Shown here: piece by piece, positions 46,591 to 59,502 of the stretch
How positions within the stretch are numbered: the stretch's first letter is position 1
Layout: the number at the start of each line of letters is the position of its first letter
Origin: Moniliophthora roreri
Lineage: Eukaryota > Basidiomycota > Agaricomycetes > Agaricales > Marasmiaceae
Reading direction: 5' to 3'
DNA: 64,000 nt
Assembly: GCA_001466705.2 (NCBI GenBank)
Contig: LATX02000001.1
Coordinates: forward strand, 2,542,001 to 2,606,000
Notes under the pieces: model-generated
The model's input: only the letters and a program-made list of their open reading frames with translations
Databases searched by the model: none
What the model was told of the DNA's origin: nothing
Position numbers and translations under genes: made by a program

Positions 46591-49500
46591 ATGGCGTCTT
46601 TCGCCCTCACCTTCCAGAACAAAAAAGAGGACGAGAGCGGGTTGAGTTCGTACTACAACAACAAGACTACAATTATCCAGGAAGCACGCGTCTTCAACGA
46701 GTCCCCAATCAGTCCCCGGAAGTGCAGAGCATTGCTCACGCGGATAGTTTACTTGCTATACATTGGAGAGACCTTTGGCACCCAGGAGGCGACCACGTTA
46801 TTCTTTGGAACAACCAAGCTCTTTCAGCATAAAGATGTGTGTACAAGAATCCTTCGATTTCGAGCTTTAGATTGACATATTCCATTTCATTACAGGCTGC
46901 ATTGCGTCAAGCAGTCTATCTCGCGATCAAGGAGCTAGCGACGACAGCTGAGGATGTTATTATGGTCACAGCTAGTATCATGAAGGATATCCAGCCGACT
47001 TCAGAGGTCATCTATAGACCCAATGCTATTCGAGCATTGTGTAGAATCATCGACGTATGTGTTCTTGTTTTTCTATCACCTACAACTTGCCTAACGTCTG
47101 AATATAGCCTTCTATGGCCCAAGGAGTTGAAAAATTCTTCAGATCCGCCATCATCGACCGAAACCCTTCCATCTCCTCGTCCGCACTCATCGCTTCATAC
47201 CACCTCTTCCCATTCGCTAAGGATGTCGTTAAACGCTGGGTGAACGAAGCGCAAACAGCTGTCGACTCCAAGACGTCTTCTAGCTATTTCAGCACGTCTA
47301 CCGGCGGTTTCTTTGGTGGAGGTAATTCGAACGCCAACGGTCCTCAGACAATCCCCTCGTCCAGCCATATTCCTCAATATCATGCCCTGGGTCTTTTGTA
47401 CCTCATACGCCAGCAGGATAGGATGGCTGTGGTCAAGATGATTCAGCAGCTGGGTGGAGGAAAATCCGGTTCTGGGACGACGTTGAAGAACCCAATGGCG
47501 CTCTGTATGTTGATTCGGTATGCTGCCAAAGTCATGGAAGAGGATCCCAAGTACGTTCGTTCTCTCTGCGTTCTCATTGGGCATTTTCATTGGTCTCGTT
47601 TACAGTGTCCAGAGACAGATGCTGGATTTATTGGAAGGCTGGTTGCGTCACAAGAGCGATATGGTCAACTTTGAGGCTGCCCGTGCAATTTGCGAAATGA
47701 GGCATGTTACTGCACAACAATTAACGAAACCGATAGCTGGTATGTTACACCGTCCAATTTCAGTTGTTTGCTAACCATTTCTTCAGTTCTGCAACTTTTC
47801 CTGTCTTCGCCCAAGCCCGTCCTCAAATTTGCTGCTACCCGTACCCTTGCTGCACTTGCCATCTCGCACCCTGCTAGTGTTGCAACCTGCAATGTTGACC
47901 TCGAGAGCCTCATTGCTGATCCCAACCGAAGCGTTGCTACCTACGCTATTACTACGTTACTCAAAGTATGTTCATCTAATACCAATATTGGAACCAGACT
48001 GACCCTGCCTCAGACCGGCAACGAAGCCTCCGTCGACCGTCTGATCAAGCAAATCACCGGTTTCATGGCAGAAATCAGCGACGAGTTCAAGGTCATCATC
48101 GTCGACGCCGTCCGCTCGCTTTGCTTGAAGTTCCCCTCGAAACATGCCTCCATGCTCACTTTCCTTTCTGGTGTTCTTCGCGATGAGGGCGGATACGACT
48201 TCAAGCGCGCTGTTGTGGAGGCTATTTTCGACATGATCAAGTTCATCACAGATTGCAAGGAGCAGGCCCTCTCGCACTTGTGTGAGTTCATCGAAGACTG
48301 CGAATTCACTAAATTGTCTGTCCGGATTTTGCATTTGCTGGGTATGGAGGGGCCCAAGTCGCCTCAGCCTACCAAGTACATCCGATTCATCTACAATCGG
48401 GTTGTTTTGGAGAACGCGACTGTCCGAGCGGCCGCTGTAGCGAGTCTAGCCAAGTTTGGAGTCAATGCCAAGGAAAATGCAGTTCAGAAGAGTATTGGAG
48501 TTTTATTGAATAGGTCGGCGTTATTTTTTGCGATTGAGGAAGTGTTCTGACGCACCTGTCCTCGGCAGGTGCCTAGACGACGTGGACGATGAAGTTCGTG
48601 ACCGTGCTGCGCTGTACCTTAGAACGTTCAAGGAGAAGCAGCTGGCCGAGGTGTACGTTAAAGAAGGTAAATGAATCTGACCTCGGATGCTATTGGTTGC
48701 TTATGTTGGTGCTAGAATCCGTCTTTTCACTTGCCGCCCTTGAATCGAAGCTTGTCGCATACATCAAAGAGCCTGCGGCTGCTGCCCAACCCCTGGACTT
48801 CTCTGACGTTCCCAAGATCAGCCGTGTCCAGGCCGCTCAAGAAGCTGCTCGTGAGTCGATGATTTCGTTGTAACCTTTCCCCAGCGTCTCACTGGCATCG
48901 CAGGTCCAAGTACCTTGGAGACCATCGGCGTCCCGGCATCAACGAAAAAGTCGGACTCTCCACCCCCACCAACAGCCGCAGAGCGACAGTCTGCATATGT
49001 ACAGCAGTTGGCCGAGGTTCCCGAGTTTGCTTCATATGGACCGGCACTCAACAGCAGTGCCACTCCCGCGCAACTCACAGAAGCAGAGACAGAGTATCAG
49101 GTCACTTGTGTCAAACATGTCTTCAAGGAACATATTGTCTTCCAGGTACGTGACACCGGCTCGCTCAAGCCCATCACATTGACACCCTTTTACAGTACAA
49201 TGTGTCAAATACCCTTCCCGACACAATATTAGAACGAGTCGAGGTCATTATGCAGCCTCAGTCAGAAGATTCTGGGCTCACGGAAGAATTCATCATTCCT
49301 TTACCATCTTTATCTTCATCGACATCGCCTGGAATCGTTTACGTCTCATTTGCTCGTGATGATCCTGAGCAATACGCCATTGCCTCGTTCTCTTGCTTGC
49401 TCAAATTCATTAGCAAGGAAGTTGATCCTTCTACTGGGGAGCCAGAGGAAGAGGGCTATGAAGACGAATATCAACTTGAGGAAGTTGAGGTCAGTGCGGG

Positions 49501-49912
49501 TGGTGACTACATAATACCGTCGTATGTTACCTTTGGAGCCGAGTGGGATCGTCTACATTCAGCACCAAGTGTTACGGAGACGTTCTCGCTATCAGCTATG
49601 GAGAGTCTCAAAGGTAAAAATTCCTCGTGTCATGTACTTGATCGTGACCGCTGACTTGATCTTACCTGCACAGCTGCTTGCGATTCTCTCGTCGAAGTAC
49701 TCAAAATGGAGCCTTTGGGAGGAAGTGAGGTACCCCAGTCCACATCTGTTCATACTCTTCAGATGTCTGGATTGGTCATTGGTGGAGGAGGAAAAGTCCT
49801 CACACGATGTCGTATGACGTTCTCCAAAGGCCAGGGTGTTACACTAGAGCTCGCTGTGCGGGCAGAGAGTCAACAAGTGTGCGAGTTGGTGTTGGGTGCT
49901 GTATGTGGTTGA
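46591..49912 (+). CDS. SEC21: Coatomer gamma subunit (gamma-COP)
   Basis: Subunit of the COPI coat that drives Golgi-to-ER retrograde transport; it binds Arf1 and dilysine cargo. About ten exons encode roughly 900 aa. The adaptin-like N-terminal solenoid includes [57 protein letters not shown] and [13 protein letters not shown]. The C-terminal appendage includes [20 protein letters not shown] and [20 protein letters not shown], and the protein ends [15 protein letters not shown]. The linker ([16 protein letters not shown]) separates them, as in known gamma-COP. The ATG at 46591 opens as [17 protein letters not shown]; this N-terminus is plausible, but another start is possible. Nothing appears truncated. 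Confidence 0.94.
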
Positions 49913-51836
49913 TAGCTTGTAGAGTGTCGAGTTGTTCTTTGTGTCTCTGTGTTTTATACCTGCGCAATAGGATACTAGATAATTCAATGGAAAAAGTCGG
50001 CGTGGATGTTGCGGCGATAGTTGTGCATCTCCAACAAAGTTGAAGCAAGCCACCTCGTTCACCATGGAGTTGGTGCTTGGTTCCAATCTCCGGTCAAACG
50101 TGCGTAAGTACCCAAATCTTTCCAGCTGCTGGCGATGATGGTCGCTCCAAAACACCCGAATTTTTATTTGATATTCTCGGACGCTAGAGCTTCGATCCGT
50201 CTGTTTCTCAAGGTACTTTTTGACTCCGAGGGTTACAACAGGCTCCACATCTCACAAGAATGTTGCGAACTACATATCCGACCCGAGCCAATGCCTGCCA
50301 ATGCCCGACTGGCTATTGTAGTAGAATCTACAAATCCCGAAGCCATTCTCTGTGGCCCACCGGATACCGGTGTGGCACAAGCCCGATGAGAGCTTCCAAG
50401 CCACATGTCGACAAGCGTGGAAATCAACTACGCATGGGCGCCTACGGCACGCAGCTTTTCTCTCAACGGCGGCCGTGGTGATTCTGTTTTTCCTATTCGA
50501 TACGCCACAAGGATCCGCTAAAACTGTTCGTGCGTGTCACAGTGGATGTCTCGGATTTGCAGCTATTTGCGACAATAATGAGTAAATGAGCAAGGTACGT
50601 TGAGTGAGTAAGAAGGGTGAACAATTTTTCGAGCTGTAATTGCGAACAGCATTTCTGACGGCGATGAGAGATGAAATTGGGATTGCGAGAGTGGACAATC
50701 TCGTAGGGTTTTTCAAACAATAACCGTGCGTTTTCGCCTCTCATTTCAAATTTCTCCCCTTTCCCGAGGCGTCAGCTGGCGGCCTCGCCGCGGGCTCCTG
50801 CCTCTTTTTTTTGGTATGTGACTCCGGAAGACTGCCAGGCCTTCATCCACGCAAACACATCCAAGGCATTGCATACTTACCTCCTCTATGTCATGACATT
50901 TCTGATGAAAGTATACTGCACAACAAAGTATAAACCTAAGGTTATACTACCTCACGCCTTGTCTCCAATGCACCCGGAGTTCATCGTCTTCTTCGGAACT
51001 CCAGCCTGAGGCCTTACGATGAACTAATTGTTCATTAAAGTAATTTGATCTTTCTCTCAGAAAGTCGTCAGAATCGACGAATGGGAATCAAGACCTTACG
51101 GGAAGGTCTACTTTGTGTGTATCAAAATGATGACGAGCCGTGAAAATGAAGAATTTGGCTGTCAGGTTTTTCCAAGCGGAGCGATCGACAGCTGTAATTT
51201 CTCGCAAGAAAATTAGTTTTGCGCTTTCGGCGCTTCCAATCCCCAGAGATGCATCTGTTCGACAAAACCCAACACGAAATGGCCTGTATCGCAAGAAAGA
51301 GTATTTGATAACTAGGATGCAGTGTTTGGAGCTGGATATGATAATAAGGCGGGATGGCCTCGCTTAGTTTTGAATAATTGCAGAGCTCCCGAATTGCTAA
51401 TACTGTGTCTCCGCTTTGTTTTTGATTTCGCATGCGCGAATGTAGTAGTGAGAGATAACCGCTATTCAATTATACAGCCGTACCTGATATGGCTACATTT
51501 GACCGACTGACAGGACTATGACAGGTTGTTCCAAGTATCGCTTTCCCATCCGCCCTACGACGTGGCCATGCTCATCTTTCCGTGGCCACGCCACTTTGTA
51601 CCTTTGCTGATGGAGACACTCGGCCGGGTGAAATTCGACGGCCTTGCTGTCCTCTTCCCGACGCAGAGTATAGCCAAACCGTTTCTGACATATGTTCTGT
51701 GCGCAGAGGGTGATTGCTTGAAGGAGAATTCAGGCCCGAGGCTGATTAATGGGATGAATGAGTGAATGACTTGATGGTGCTTTGATGATGGTTTGATGGT
51801 GATTTTTGTTTCCAAACGGGAAAGGCCATCAGACGA
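49913..51836. other. 1.9 kb intergenic region
   Basis: Between SEC21 and the methyltransferase gene. Short ORFs on both strands lack domains or exon chains. No repeats were noticed. The last part should be the methyltransferase promoter. Confidence 0.45.
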
Positions 51837-54800
51837 ATGGATAAACTACAGCCGAATCTATTTCGTACAGATCTCGTACAGCCTTGTCCCTCCTTGGACC
51901 CTTGTCCACCATCTACCCCATTGTCCACCTTGTTGCTCAAGGATTCATTGTCCTCAGCTGCCCCGTTAATGTCCACAATGGGTGAGGACAATGCCGCCTT
52001 CGAGATTCCTGCCACACACCTTCATTACCCTTTATTGCCTACCCCCCCAGATTCCGCTGGACCTTCCGCTCAACAATACTTCCTCCTCTCCGCACCGACT
52101 GCACCAGTCAAGTCGCATTATCGACCGTTTTCACAATATCAGCTCACTACACCTCCGCATTCTGCTTCTTTACCGCCAGAAGTAGACCGATCAAAGACAT
52201 TGAGACAACCCAAATCACATTTACACCTTCGACACTCTTTCTCACCCCGCCGGAGACCCGTTTCTGCAATGGGTTTCATCACATGTAAGAAGGAAAAGGA
52301 AGCGGAGAAGGAGAAAGAAGAGAAGAAGGAGAAGGAGAAGGAGAAGGAGAAGACCAAGGAGAAGGAGAAGCAGAAGCAGAAGGAGAAGGAGAAGAAGGAT
52401 AAGGGAAGATTATCCAAGGACAAGGACGAAGACGATCGCGATGCCATGTCCAGGTACTTCTCACTCGGAAAACCATCAAAACCATTAAAGAAGAAGCGTT
52501 CAATGGCCAAGCTACTCACGCTATCGACAACAGAATTACCTTCAGTCACCAGAGTCTCCCCGTCGCCGGTCAAGAACAATTCACCGTACCTCATCGAAGA
52601 CCCCATTCCTTTCCCCAGTCCAGACGTACCAAACGAAGAGGAAGCCAGCGAAGATCAGGACGAGTACACGTATCGAGCAGCTCTGGAAAAGGGAGAAGTC
52701 TCTGAACTCAAGTATAGAAGTAAAAATCGGTGGGCGCGGAAGGGCAGAATGAAGATGCACCCATATGGAAAGGATGCAGTCTACATGCAATCTTACGACG
52801 ACGTTCCATTGGACAAGTACGCGTTTTTGCATTTTTATGCTTCCATACAGCCCATTGACGCGCTCATTTCTTTTTCTTCTAACAGCGATCGGCACTTTGA
52901 CATTTTGCTTCGTCGAATAAATCCCAATGGCTCGCCAAGCTTTTACGATTATGCCGGGAACGGTGAACGACCGCCTACTAGCGTGTTGGATCTGGCTTGT
53001 GGTCAAGGTCATTGGGTACTCCAGGCTGCAACGCAGTGGCCGAATGCTCAGGTCGTTGGGTTCGACCTAGTCGACGTCGCAATCCCTCAAGTACACGAAC
53101 GAGATAATATCACAATCGTCAGAGGCAACTTGTACGTCCTCGATTCTTCCTGTCGAACTAGTGTTGAAGCCTTGCTATAGCTTACATTACGCTCTCCCAT
53201 TCCCCACCCAATCTTTCGACTTTGTCCGCATCGCCAACGCATCGCTAGCTATTCCATACAAGAAATGGGAGTTTGTGATCCATGAAGTCCAACGTGTCTT
53301 GACTCGGGGCGGCAGACTCGAAGTCATTGACGACCAAATGCTCTTTCCCTACGCCAACCCCAAGATGACGCAACCTCGTCACAGGAAGAGGCGAAGCGGA
53401 TCCGCCGCACTGCTTCAAGATACAAGCGGAGATGTGGCTCTATCACGCTCCCCAACATCCAACGCCGGTGAAGACATTGTCAGCGGCAAGTCCGGTTTTG
53501 ATGACACAGGAGACGGGCACCAAGCGGAAATGGATATTAGTCATCATGAGACCGCTGAAACGGTTGATGCTGATGATTGCGCGTCCTTGGCTCACCGAGA
53601 GCGTCATGACGAGAAATCTGAAGAAGCTGATGGCGCTGTTCAGAGTGATCCCTCGGAGCGGCCCGAAGAAAGTCTTCATGTAGTGCGAGCGCACCGTCGA
53701 ATGTCCAGTAGCCCAGGCCCTCTTCCACCTCTAGGACCAAGGCCTAATGCTCGTCCCCTAAGTATGTCGGGTGTTACGTGGAAGAAGCATTTCGGTATCA
53801 CCGACGATGGCGTAGTCGTCATGGAGATGTTGTCTTCCTCGTCAGAATCCGAGGACGCAGAGGACGAAGATGAGGCAGATACCAGCGACTCGGAAGACGA
53901 TGTCTACTTTGACGTTGCCGAGGTACAGCCCCGTCAATCATTCCACGAGCTCGACCATCACGTTGTTGGCCCAAGACCAAATGCTCGCCCCATGAGCATG
54001 AGTGGTAATCGTTGGAAAAAAAGGCTGACTGTCTCCTTATGGAGTGACGATGAGCGAAACGTAGTCGAGAAAATTATCAGGTCCCAGGACAATAGTCCAA
54101 TCGAAATCATCGAGGACGTAGTTGCCAGCTTCCGGATGTCGTCGATATCCGACTCTTCGTTCGACTCAATGTCCTCCGCTACGTCTGACTCCACACTCAT
54201 TTCGTCGTCTGCCTCCTCAATCTCTGAAGTTGCTACGCCTCCTGACTTCTCGATAAACTTTGTCATGCCAGAGGTTCTGCCCCTGCACATCGAGAAGCAC
54301 ACGCCCCCGGCGAAAACACCACCGATGCCGATACGCCGGCTCCCCTCGCCTCCCAACGAACCCGAGAGTGAGGGTACAGTAGATGGTGGATCAGCGTTGG
54401 AGGTGGAACAAACTGAAGATGACCTTGCAAAGACACCGACGCCTATGGCTGATTTCGTCGAGTTTGTGACTTCTCCCGAAGAGCTCGAAGCAACGCCCGA
54501 GGTACCCATAGTGATCATCGACGATAAATTCTTGCCCCCTACACCGATGACTTTTGGCTCTGACGCACCCGTCTTGGAGAGAAAGGGGTCAGTCCCGCCT
54601 CTGACTCGAGACGACTCCTGGCAGACTCGCGCAACCAAGTCTCAAGAACTCGAACATGTCTTCACGGACATGTTACAGCAGAAGTATGGTATCCATCCCA
54701 CGCCAAACGAGTTCATGGCTTCTGCATTAGAGAGAGTCTTTGGTGAGGGTAAATCAGGTAGAGTCCAAAGTCTGCACTTGATGCTTGCACCCGAAGAGTT

Positions 54801-55775
54801 TGCCCAGTATGTCGTCGAATCGACGGGGGAAAGCTCGAAGAAGAAGAAGAAAGAGTCCAAGGTGCGATGGAGTGATGACATGAATGGGGATGAGAAAGAT
54901 GGCAAGAAGGTGCTGGGGATGTCTTTGGAACGGGATAAGAAACATACGAGGCCGAGAGCACAGACAGGTCCCTCTGCCATTGGTCGCAACAGCAGTGAAT
55001 CGTCTCGGTCGAGTATTGATCTGCTACCTGAAGGTATTTCAGCCAAGGCAGCCACAAGACTTGGAATCACCTATAGCGCACTTGCGGCTGCAACGATTGC
55101 GTCGAGATCCAGTGTGTTGGTACCTTCGTCATCTCGACCGAGCGAGGACTCTTCCGAGGAGGAAGATGCTGATGAACATGGTGAAGACGACGTGGTGACT
55201 CCTGTCAAGCAGAATCCCGGATTACTCCTATGGCCCTCAACTTTGATCCCAATGGGCCCTGCCGAGCTCGAGATGCATGCCTGCAAGAACGTGCACACAG
55301 TACTTGGGTGCAAACCAGCTTTGGATGAATGGATCAGCGGTTATGTCGATGAGGAGGGCAAGCGAGTTGTAAGCGAAGCAGAATTCGAACAGGCGATTTG
55401 GGATTATGAATGGTCAGTGGTAGACTTATCATGCACGAGCGTTTTCGACTCACCTTCTTTCTTCCCAGTTTCCGAAGGAGACGATTCAACTGGCCAGCAG
55501 AAATCCCAGAGACCAGTATGGAGACGATAAAGGATCGCGCTGAGGTCTTTAACAAGAACATCGAGATCCCCAACACCCCTAAATCAGCGGCATCACTCAA
55601 ATCTACGACCCCCAGCACAACATCGTCAAACGCGACTATTCCTGCCACTTCCACGGAGCCTCTTGCTGGAGGAGTATACGCAAGGGAGGACCTCACACAT
55701 GTGAGGACAATACGTGTCTACGAAGCCGTCAAGAGTTGGAGACAGTCCTTGGGTGAACCATCGACTTCCCCCTGA
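51837..55775 (+). CDS. Large SAM-dependent methyltransferase-domain protein
   Basis: Exons 51837-52816, 52886-53131, 53181-55412 and 55469-55775 give 1254 aa. Residues 1-320 are disordered, with a 50-residue Lys/Glu tract (codons mostly GAG AAG) at about residues 150-205. A class I methyltransferase core follows: motif I SVLDLACGQGHWVLQAAT (about 355-372), acidic QVVGFDLVDVA, then LPFPTQSFDFVRIANASLAI and VQRVLTRGGRLEVIDDQMLF. This resembles fungal type-11 methyltransferases. The long remainder is acidic and Ser-rich and repeats a 20-residue motif twice (GPRPNARPxSMSGxxWKK, residues about 593 and 671). The C-terminus has a basic RRRRFNWPAEIPE block after an intron. Substrate is unknown. The start may instead be the in-frame MSTMGEDNAAF about 130 bp downstream. 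Confidence 0.82.
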
Positions 55776-56300
55776 GTGGCACCTCTTCTCCCCCTTTCCG
55801 CTCTTCGCCTCTGTTGTATTTCTCTCGCACGATCCCTATCATTATTCGGCAACTCCCTAAATTATTCCTCCGTCGCATTGTTGTGCAACATCCTGTATTG
55901 CTAGCTTTTTCCTCCGTTACTTCCCTGGATCCGATGTGCTGCCCCGACATTGGTATACAATAAAACAGCACACCATCGATCACACGCATTGTGATTCTAC
56001 CACACTCCTTATTTGATTCTCTTGTTCCTGTTTTGATTACCTGCACGTCGCTCTTTTTTGGTTACCTCACACTGTTCACAGTGTGCACTCTCATTGATCT
56101 CTCTTGAACCATGTCACTTCTCACACTCCTTCTCTTCTTGTTTATCTGCATTCGCATGTGCTGTTCAATTACACGTTGGGGCAGGCGTCGCCTTCCAAAT
56201 CCACTCCCTTTTGCCGCCTAACCATATAGGAATTTTTTTCGTCTAATCTTGTACTGGACGGAATGGGATGCCTTTTTTTTTTCTTAGTATAGTCAGTTTT
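55776..56300. other. 3' flank of the methyltransferase gene
   Basis: Pyrimidine-rich 3' UTR DNA. CpG is still present. No gene was seen. Confidence 0.45.
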
Positions 56301-56395
56301 CACCTGTAATAATCCATCTGTACATATATTCAATTAGCGATTGCTGGTTTGGAGGTACATTACAGAGTACGAGTAGATTCATCAGCAATACAGAT

Positions 56396-56950
56396 CTAAA
56401 CCCAAAACACTTGACAGCGTTGTGAACAAGAACCTTCAGCCGATATTGCTTCATCAGAGTTTTCAGCAATCCGTGCTTCAGCTGCGAAATCAATTTCCAG
56501 TTCTTTGAGCTTTTGAGGACCTTTCAGGGTATGCCAAACCAACATTTCACAGTTGAGGCAAACAGACGCGTCTTGACCAGGGTGAGTAGAACGATCGTAG
56601 GACCTTGTGCCAGGGAATACCCCCGCGAGGAGCTCTTGTAAACATGATGCCAAACCAATGGTATTTACCTGACGAACCTAGACAGGTTGCATCATCAGCA
56701 AAATCCGGGGGAAGTTATAACTGAGTACCTACCCTTGAGATTGGTGACCGTAATCCCCCATTAAGGTCACCGTCGATTATAGCTGCAACCATAATCGATC
56801 TCCAGCGTAATATAGCGCCCGATACCGGGCACCAATGGTCTTGAGGATTGTGACGAGTTGCTGGAGATATAATGGGTGAGGCCAGTGAGGGATAATACAA
56901 CGAGTGGTGGATAGTACAACATGTACAGTGTAATATGACGAGCAGCAAAT
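56396..56950 (-). pseudogene. Possible coding relic with protein-like minus-strand segments
   Basis: Two minus-strand frames read like protein: ASCLQELLAGVFPGTRSYDR...SVCLNCEMLVWHTLKGPQ at 56653-56396, and WCPVSGAILRWRSIMVAAII at about 56865-56790. A splice join between them could be drawn but cannot be proved. CpG density is intermediate, at the edge of the CpG-poor island. I do not recognise the family. It may be a degraded gene or a small unknown one. Confidence 0.3.
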
Positions 56951-57047
56951 GATATAGCGAGTGACAGGGACTAGTGCTAGTAACAGGGCTTACAACAAAT
57001 TTGAAGAGTTATAGCAAGTTTGGAGGGGTTACGCCAGGTTATTGGGG

Positions 57048-57530
57048 GGTTATAACCAGTAATGAGCACTATGGCTACTCAGGAGGGACTCAATTACTTA
57101 CTAGACTTCTTACCAGGAGCAGAGGATATGACACATATCATTCCTTACATCACACTCTGAGTGTCAAAGCAAAGTACAGGGAACACAAGTAAATTCATAA
57201 CAAGTGAGTACATAATGATGTAGATTATGAAGAGAACCCCTATGTGACCGCACGAGAGATAATGCCTGGTGAAATCATTAGTATACTGATTCATCCAGAA
57301 GGGAAGGATGGAGAACAAACCTGATGAGCACAGCAGCTTATGGATCACTGGTGTCCACCTGCAGCATCATGTACCGAGAACATCAAGCATTGCACAAAAC
57401 TGCAGAAGGTCATAACTCAGTTATAACTAGGTTATGACTAGGTTATGACTGGTTTTGGTGGGTTATAACTGCCGGAACTGGTTATAACCACTGGAGACCT
57501 GGGTTATAACCCTCTGGAGATGGGTTATGA
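57048..57530. repeat. GGTTATAACC palindrome cluster 1
   Basis: Exact 10-bp palindromes GGTTATAACC lie at 57048, 57480 and 57502; the last extends to the 12-bp GGGTTATAACCC. Near-matches (GGTCATAACT, CAGTTATAACT, AGGTTATGACT twice, GGGTTATGACC) pack the 57405-57530 stretch. Confidence 0.85.
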
Positions 57531-58678
57531 CCTTTTGCAGTTTTGTGCAATGAAGGAGACTCAGTCAGGCTGCAGAAAAGAGTAGCTATCAGCAGTTGAG
57601 TCAATATTAGTCTCAAGGATGGACTTACCAGATAAAATGACTGACTCCAAGGATCATTTATGTCAGTGACACTATTGAGATGCATCAGTGCAAGTCACTC
57701 TGATGAAGGAGGTATGACTGTACCTCTAGGATGTGCAAACATGACAAATTCACAGTGTTAATGAGCCAGGTAGGAGGGCACATTGAGATGATGACAGATT
57801 GTGATACATGGGCCATGACTCAGAGAGAACCAGAGCAAAGTGAGCAGAGATGTAGGATAATGCTGGAATACGGGACATGGGCATGGGCATGGGTACATGT
57901 CTGATGTGCTGAGATCTTAATAGGTGAGAAGAACTTGAATATTGGCGTTGGGCTGGATCGAGTGTAAGAATCATTAATCTGAACTAGCTGGGCAAGAACA
58001 TACCTGTCAGCCTAAGTACTATTTGACATCCCTGTTCCAACTATTGTAATCACTAGTTCCAGTTTTGAGCTGCCTCTACAATTTATAGAATGAGAATTAG
58101 TCGTCATCAATGAAAAAGACAAGCGCTGAAATACTTACTCAAAAAGACATGTTTAGTGCATTGATATATTGTGGGTAGATCGTAGAAAGTGAATATTGAG
58201 TCAGAAGGGCATGTGTAGGGGCAGGAAGGGGGAGGGGAAGGGCAGGAAGAAGGGGGGATGGTGGTGGAAGAGAAGAAAGGAATGTTGGGGTGTTGGGAAT
58301 TCTTGGGCTGCCTTTATGTGAAAATTGAGAGTGTGCATGGACCAGTTTAGAGCCAGCCAGGGTTTAGGGTTTTGGACACATGAGTTGTGGGGGTGTCTTT
58401 TTGTTGTTGAGGGGCATTGGAGGTGTTGGATACTTGAACAGTGTTGAAGCATGAGTGAAAGCTGGTCAAAAAAGTGATGACCTGTCTTACAATCAACTCC
58501 GAGGAGCCCAGTGGCTGGGTCCGATACTCCGATTCTCCGATCCCACATGTCCAATCTTGCATCTGATTTTCTCCACCAACAATGTTGACAGCAATGCCCA
58601 GCAATTAAATTTACAGGTACTTTTCCAAGGCCTTATAGCAAAACTTAGACATTATATTGCTCAGTAACAGCTCTGCAA
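57531..58678. other. CpG-poor spacer between the two palindrome clusters
   Basis: No supported gene. Minus ORFs at 58201-58604 are Pro/Phe/His-rich and lack features. Confidence 0.4.
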
Positions 58679-58850
58679 GGTTATAACCCATCATGACAGT
58701 TATGAGGGGTTATAACCCTGTTCACAACTCTGGCTACATCCAGTGTTATAACTCTCTGTTGCTATCATGAGGGATTATAACTGGGTTATGGCTAGAGTAT
58801 ATCCACAGTTATAACCCTCATTCATGGTCATGGGGGGGTTATGATACACA
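58679..58850. repeat. GGTTATAACC palindrome cluster 2
   Basis: Exact palindromes lie at 58679 and 58708 (the second extends to GGGTTATAACCC). Variants such as CAGTGTTATAACTC, GGGATTATAACTGGGTTATGGC and CAGTTATAACCC follow within 130 bp. Confidence 0.85.
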
Positions 58851-59502
58851 TTGTATTCTCAAGGTATGGTAACAGGGTCTTATATATGTGGTTACAGCAC
58901 TAACGGACTTGTAGGCAACATGTATCGGGCATTGTTTCCCCTGCTAACTTGCTATACTACTCTCCAGTTTTTGCTGATGATCAGAAATGAGTAGTTTGGA
59001 CATGCAGAAAGCAAAAGTGATAATAGTGAAGAGCACAGTGTAGTCAGTAATGGTCACCTTGGGCAGCTGTGATGCTATTGCAAGGGCATTGATGGTCCTG
59101 ACAGAAGATGCATTATTGTCTTCAAACTTTGGTTGTAAGAAGAGACACTGCAAATTTTACAGATTCCCTTTCACTAGCAATAAAAGAGCATGGTAAGGTT
59201 TAGGGCCATTGTGTGCAAAGGAGAGCCAAAGGTCCTTCCACTGAACAGAATACGGATAGGCAGTCACCATGAGAGGATGATTTAGATGAATTTGCAGTGA
59301 AATTTGAAGAAATGGCTGCATTTGCAACATCAAGTGCCTGAGAAGAGAAGACATGGATGCACTGTGCATTTTGAGAGATTCATTGGGTACATATCTTCAG
59401 AAGACAGATGTTCAAGTGCAACATCCCTCTATGCCTGAGGGACTTGACTGAGTGGCCATGGTCCTCAAAGTTGGTGTCCTCAAGATAGAGATGCCAACAG
59501 CT

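Noticed and set aside
52139..52606. Antisense Phe/Ser-rich ORF of 155 codons
   Set aside because: It is the complement of the Lys/Glu hexamer tract in a well-supported exon.
53958..54638. Antisense ORF of 226 codons inside the methyltransferase gene
   Set aside because: It is a shadow of a long GC-balanced coding exon. The sense frame is continuous with supported exons.
51837..55775. LaeA-type secondary-metabolism regulator
   Set aside because: The methyltransferase core is present, but the protein is three to four times longer than LaeA and no biosynthetic cluster surrounds it.
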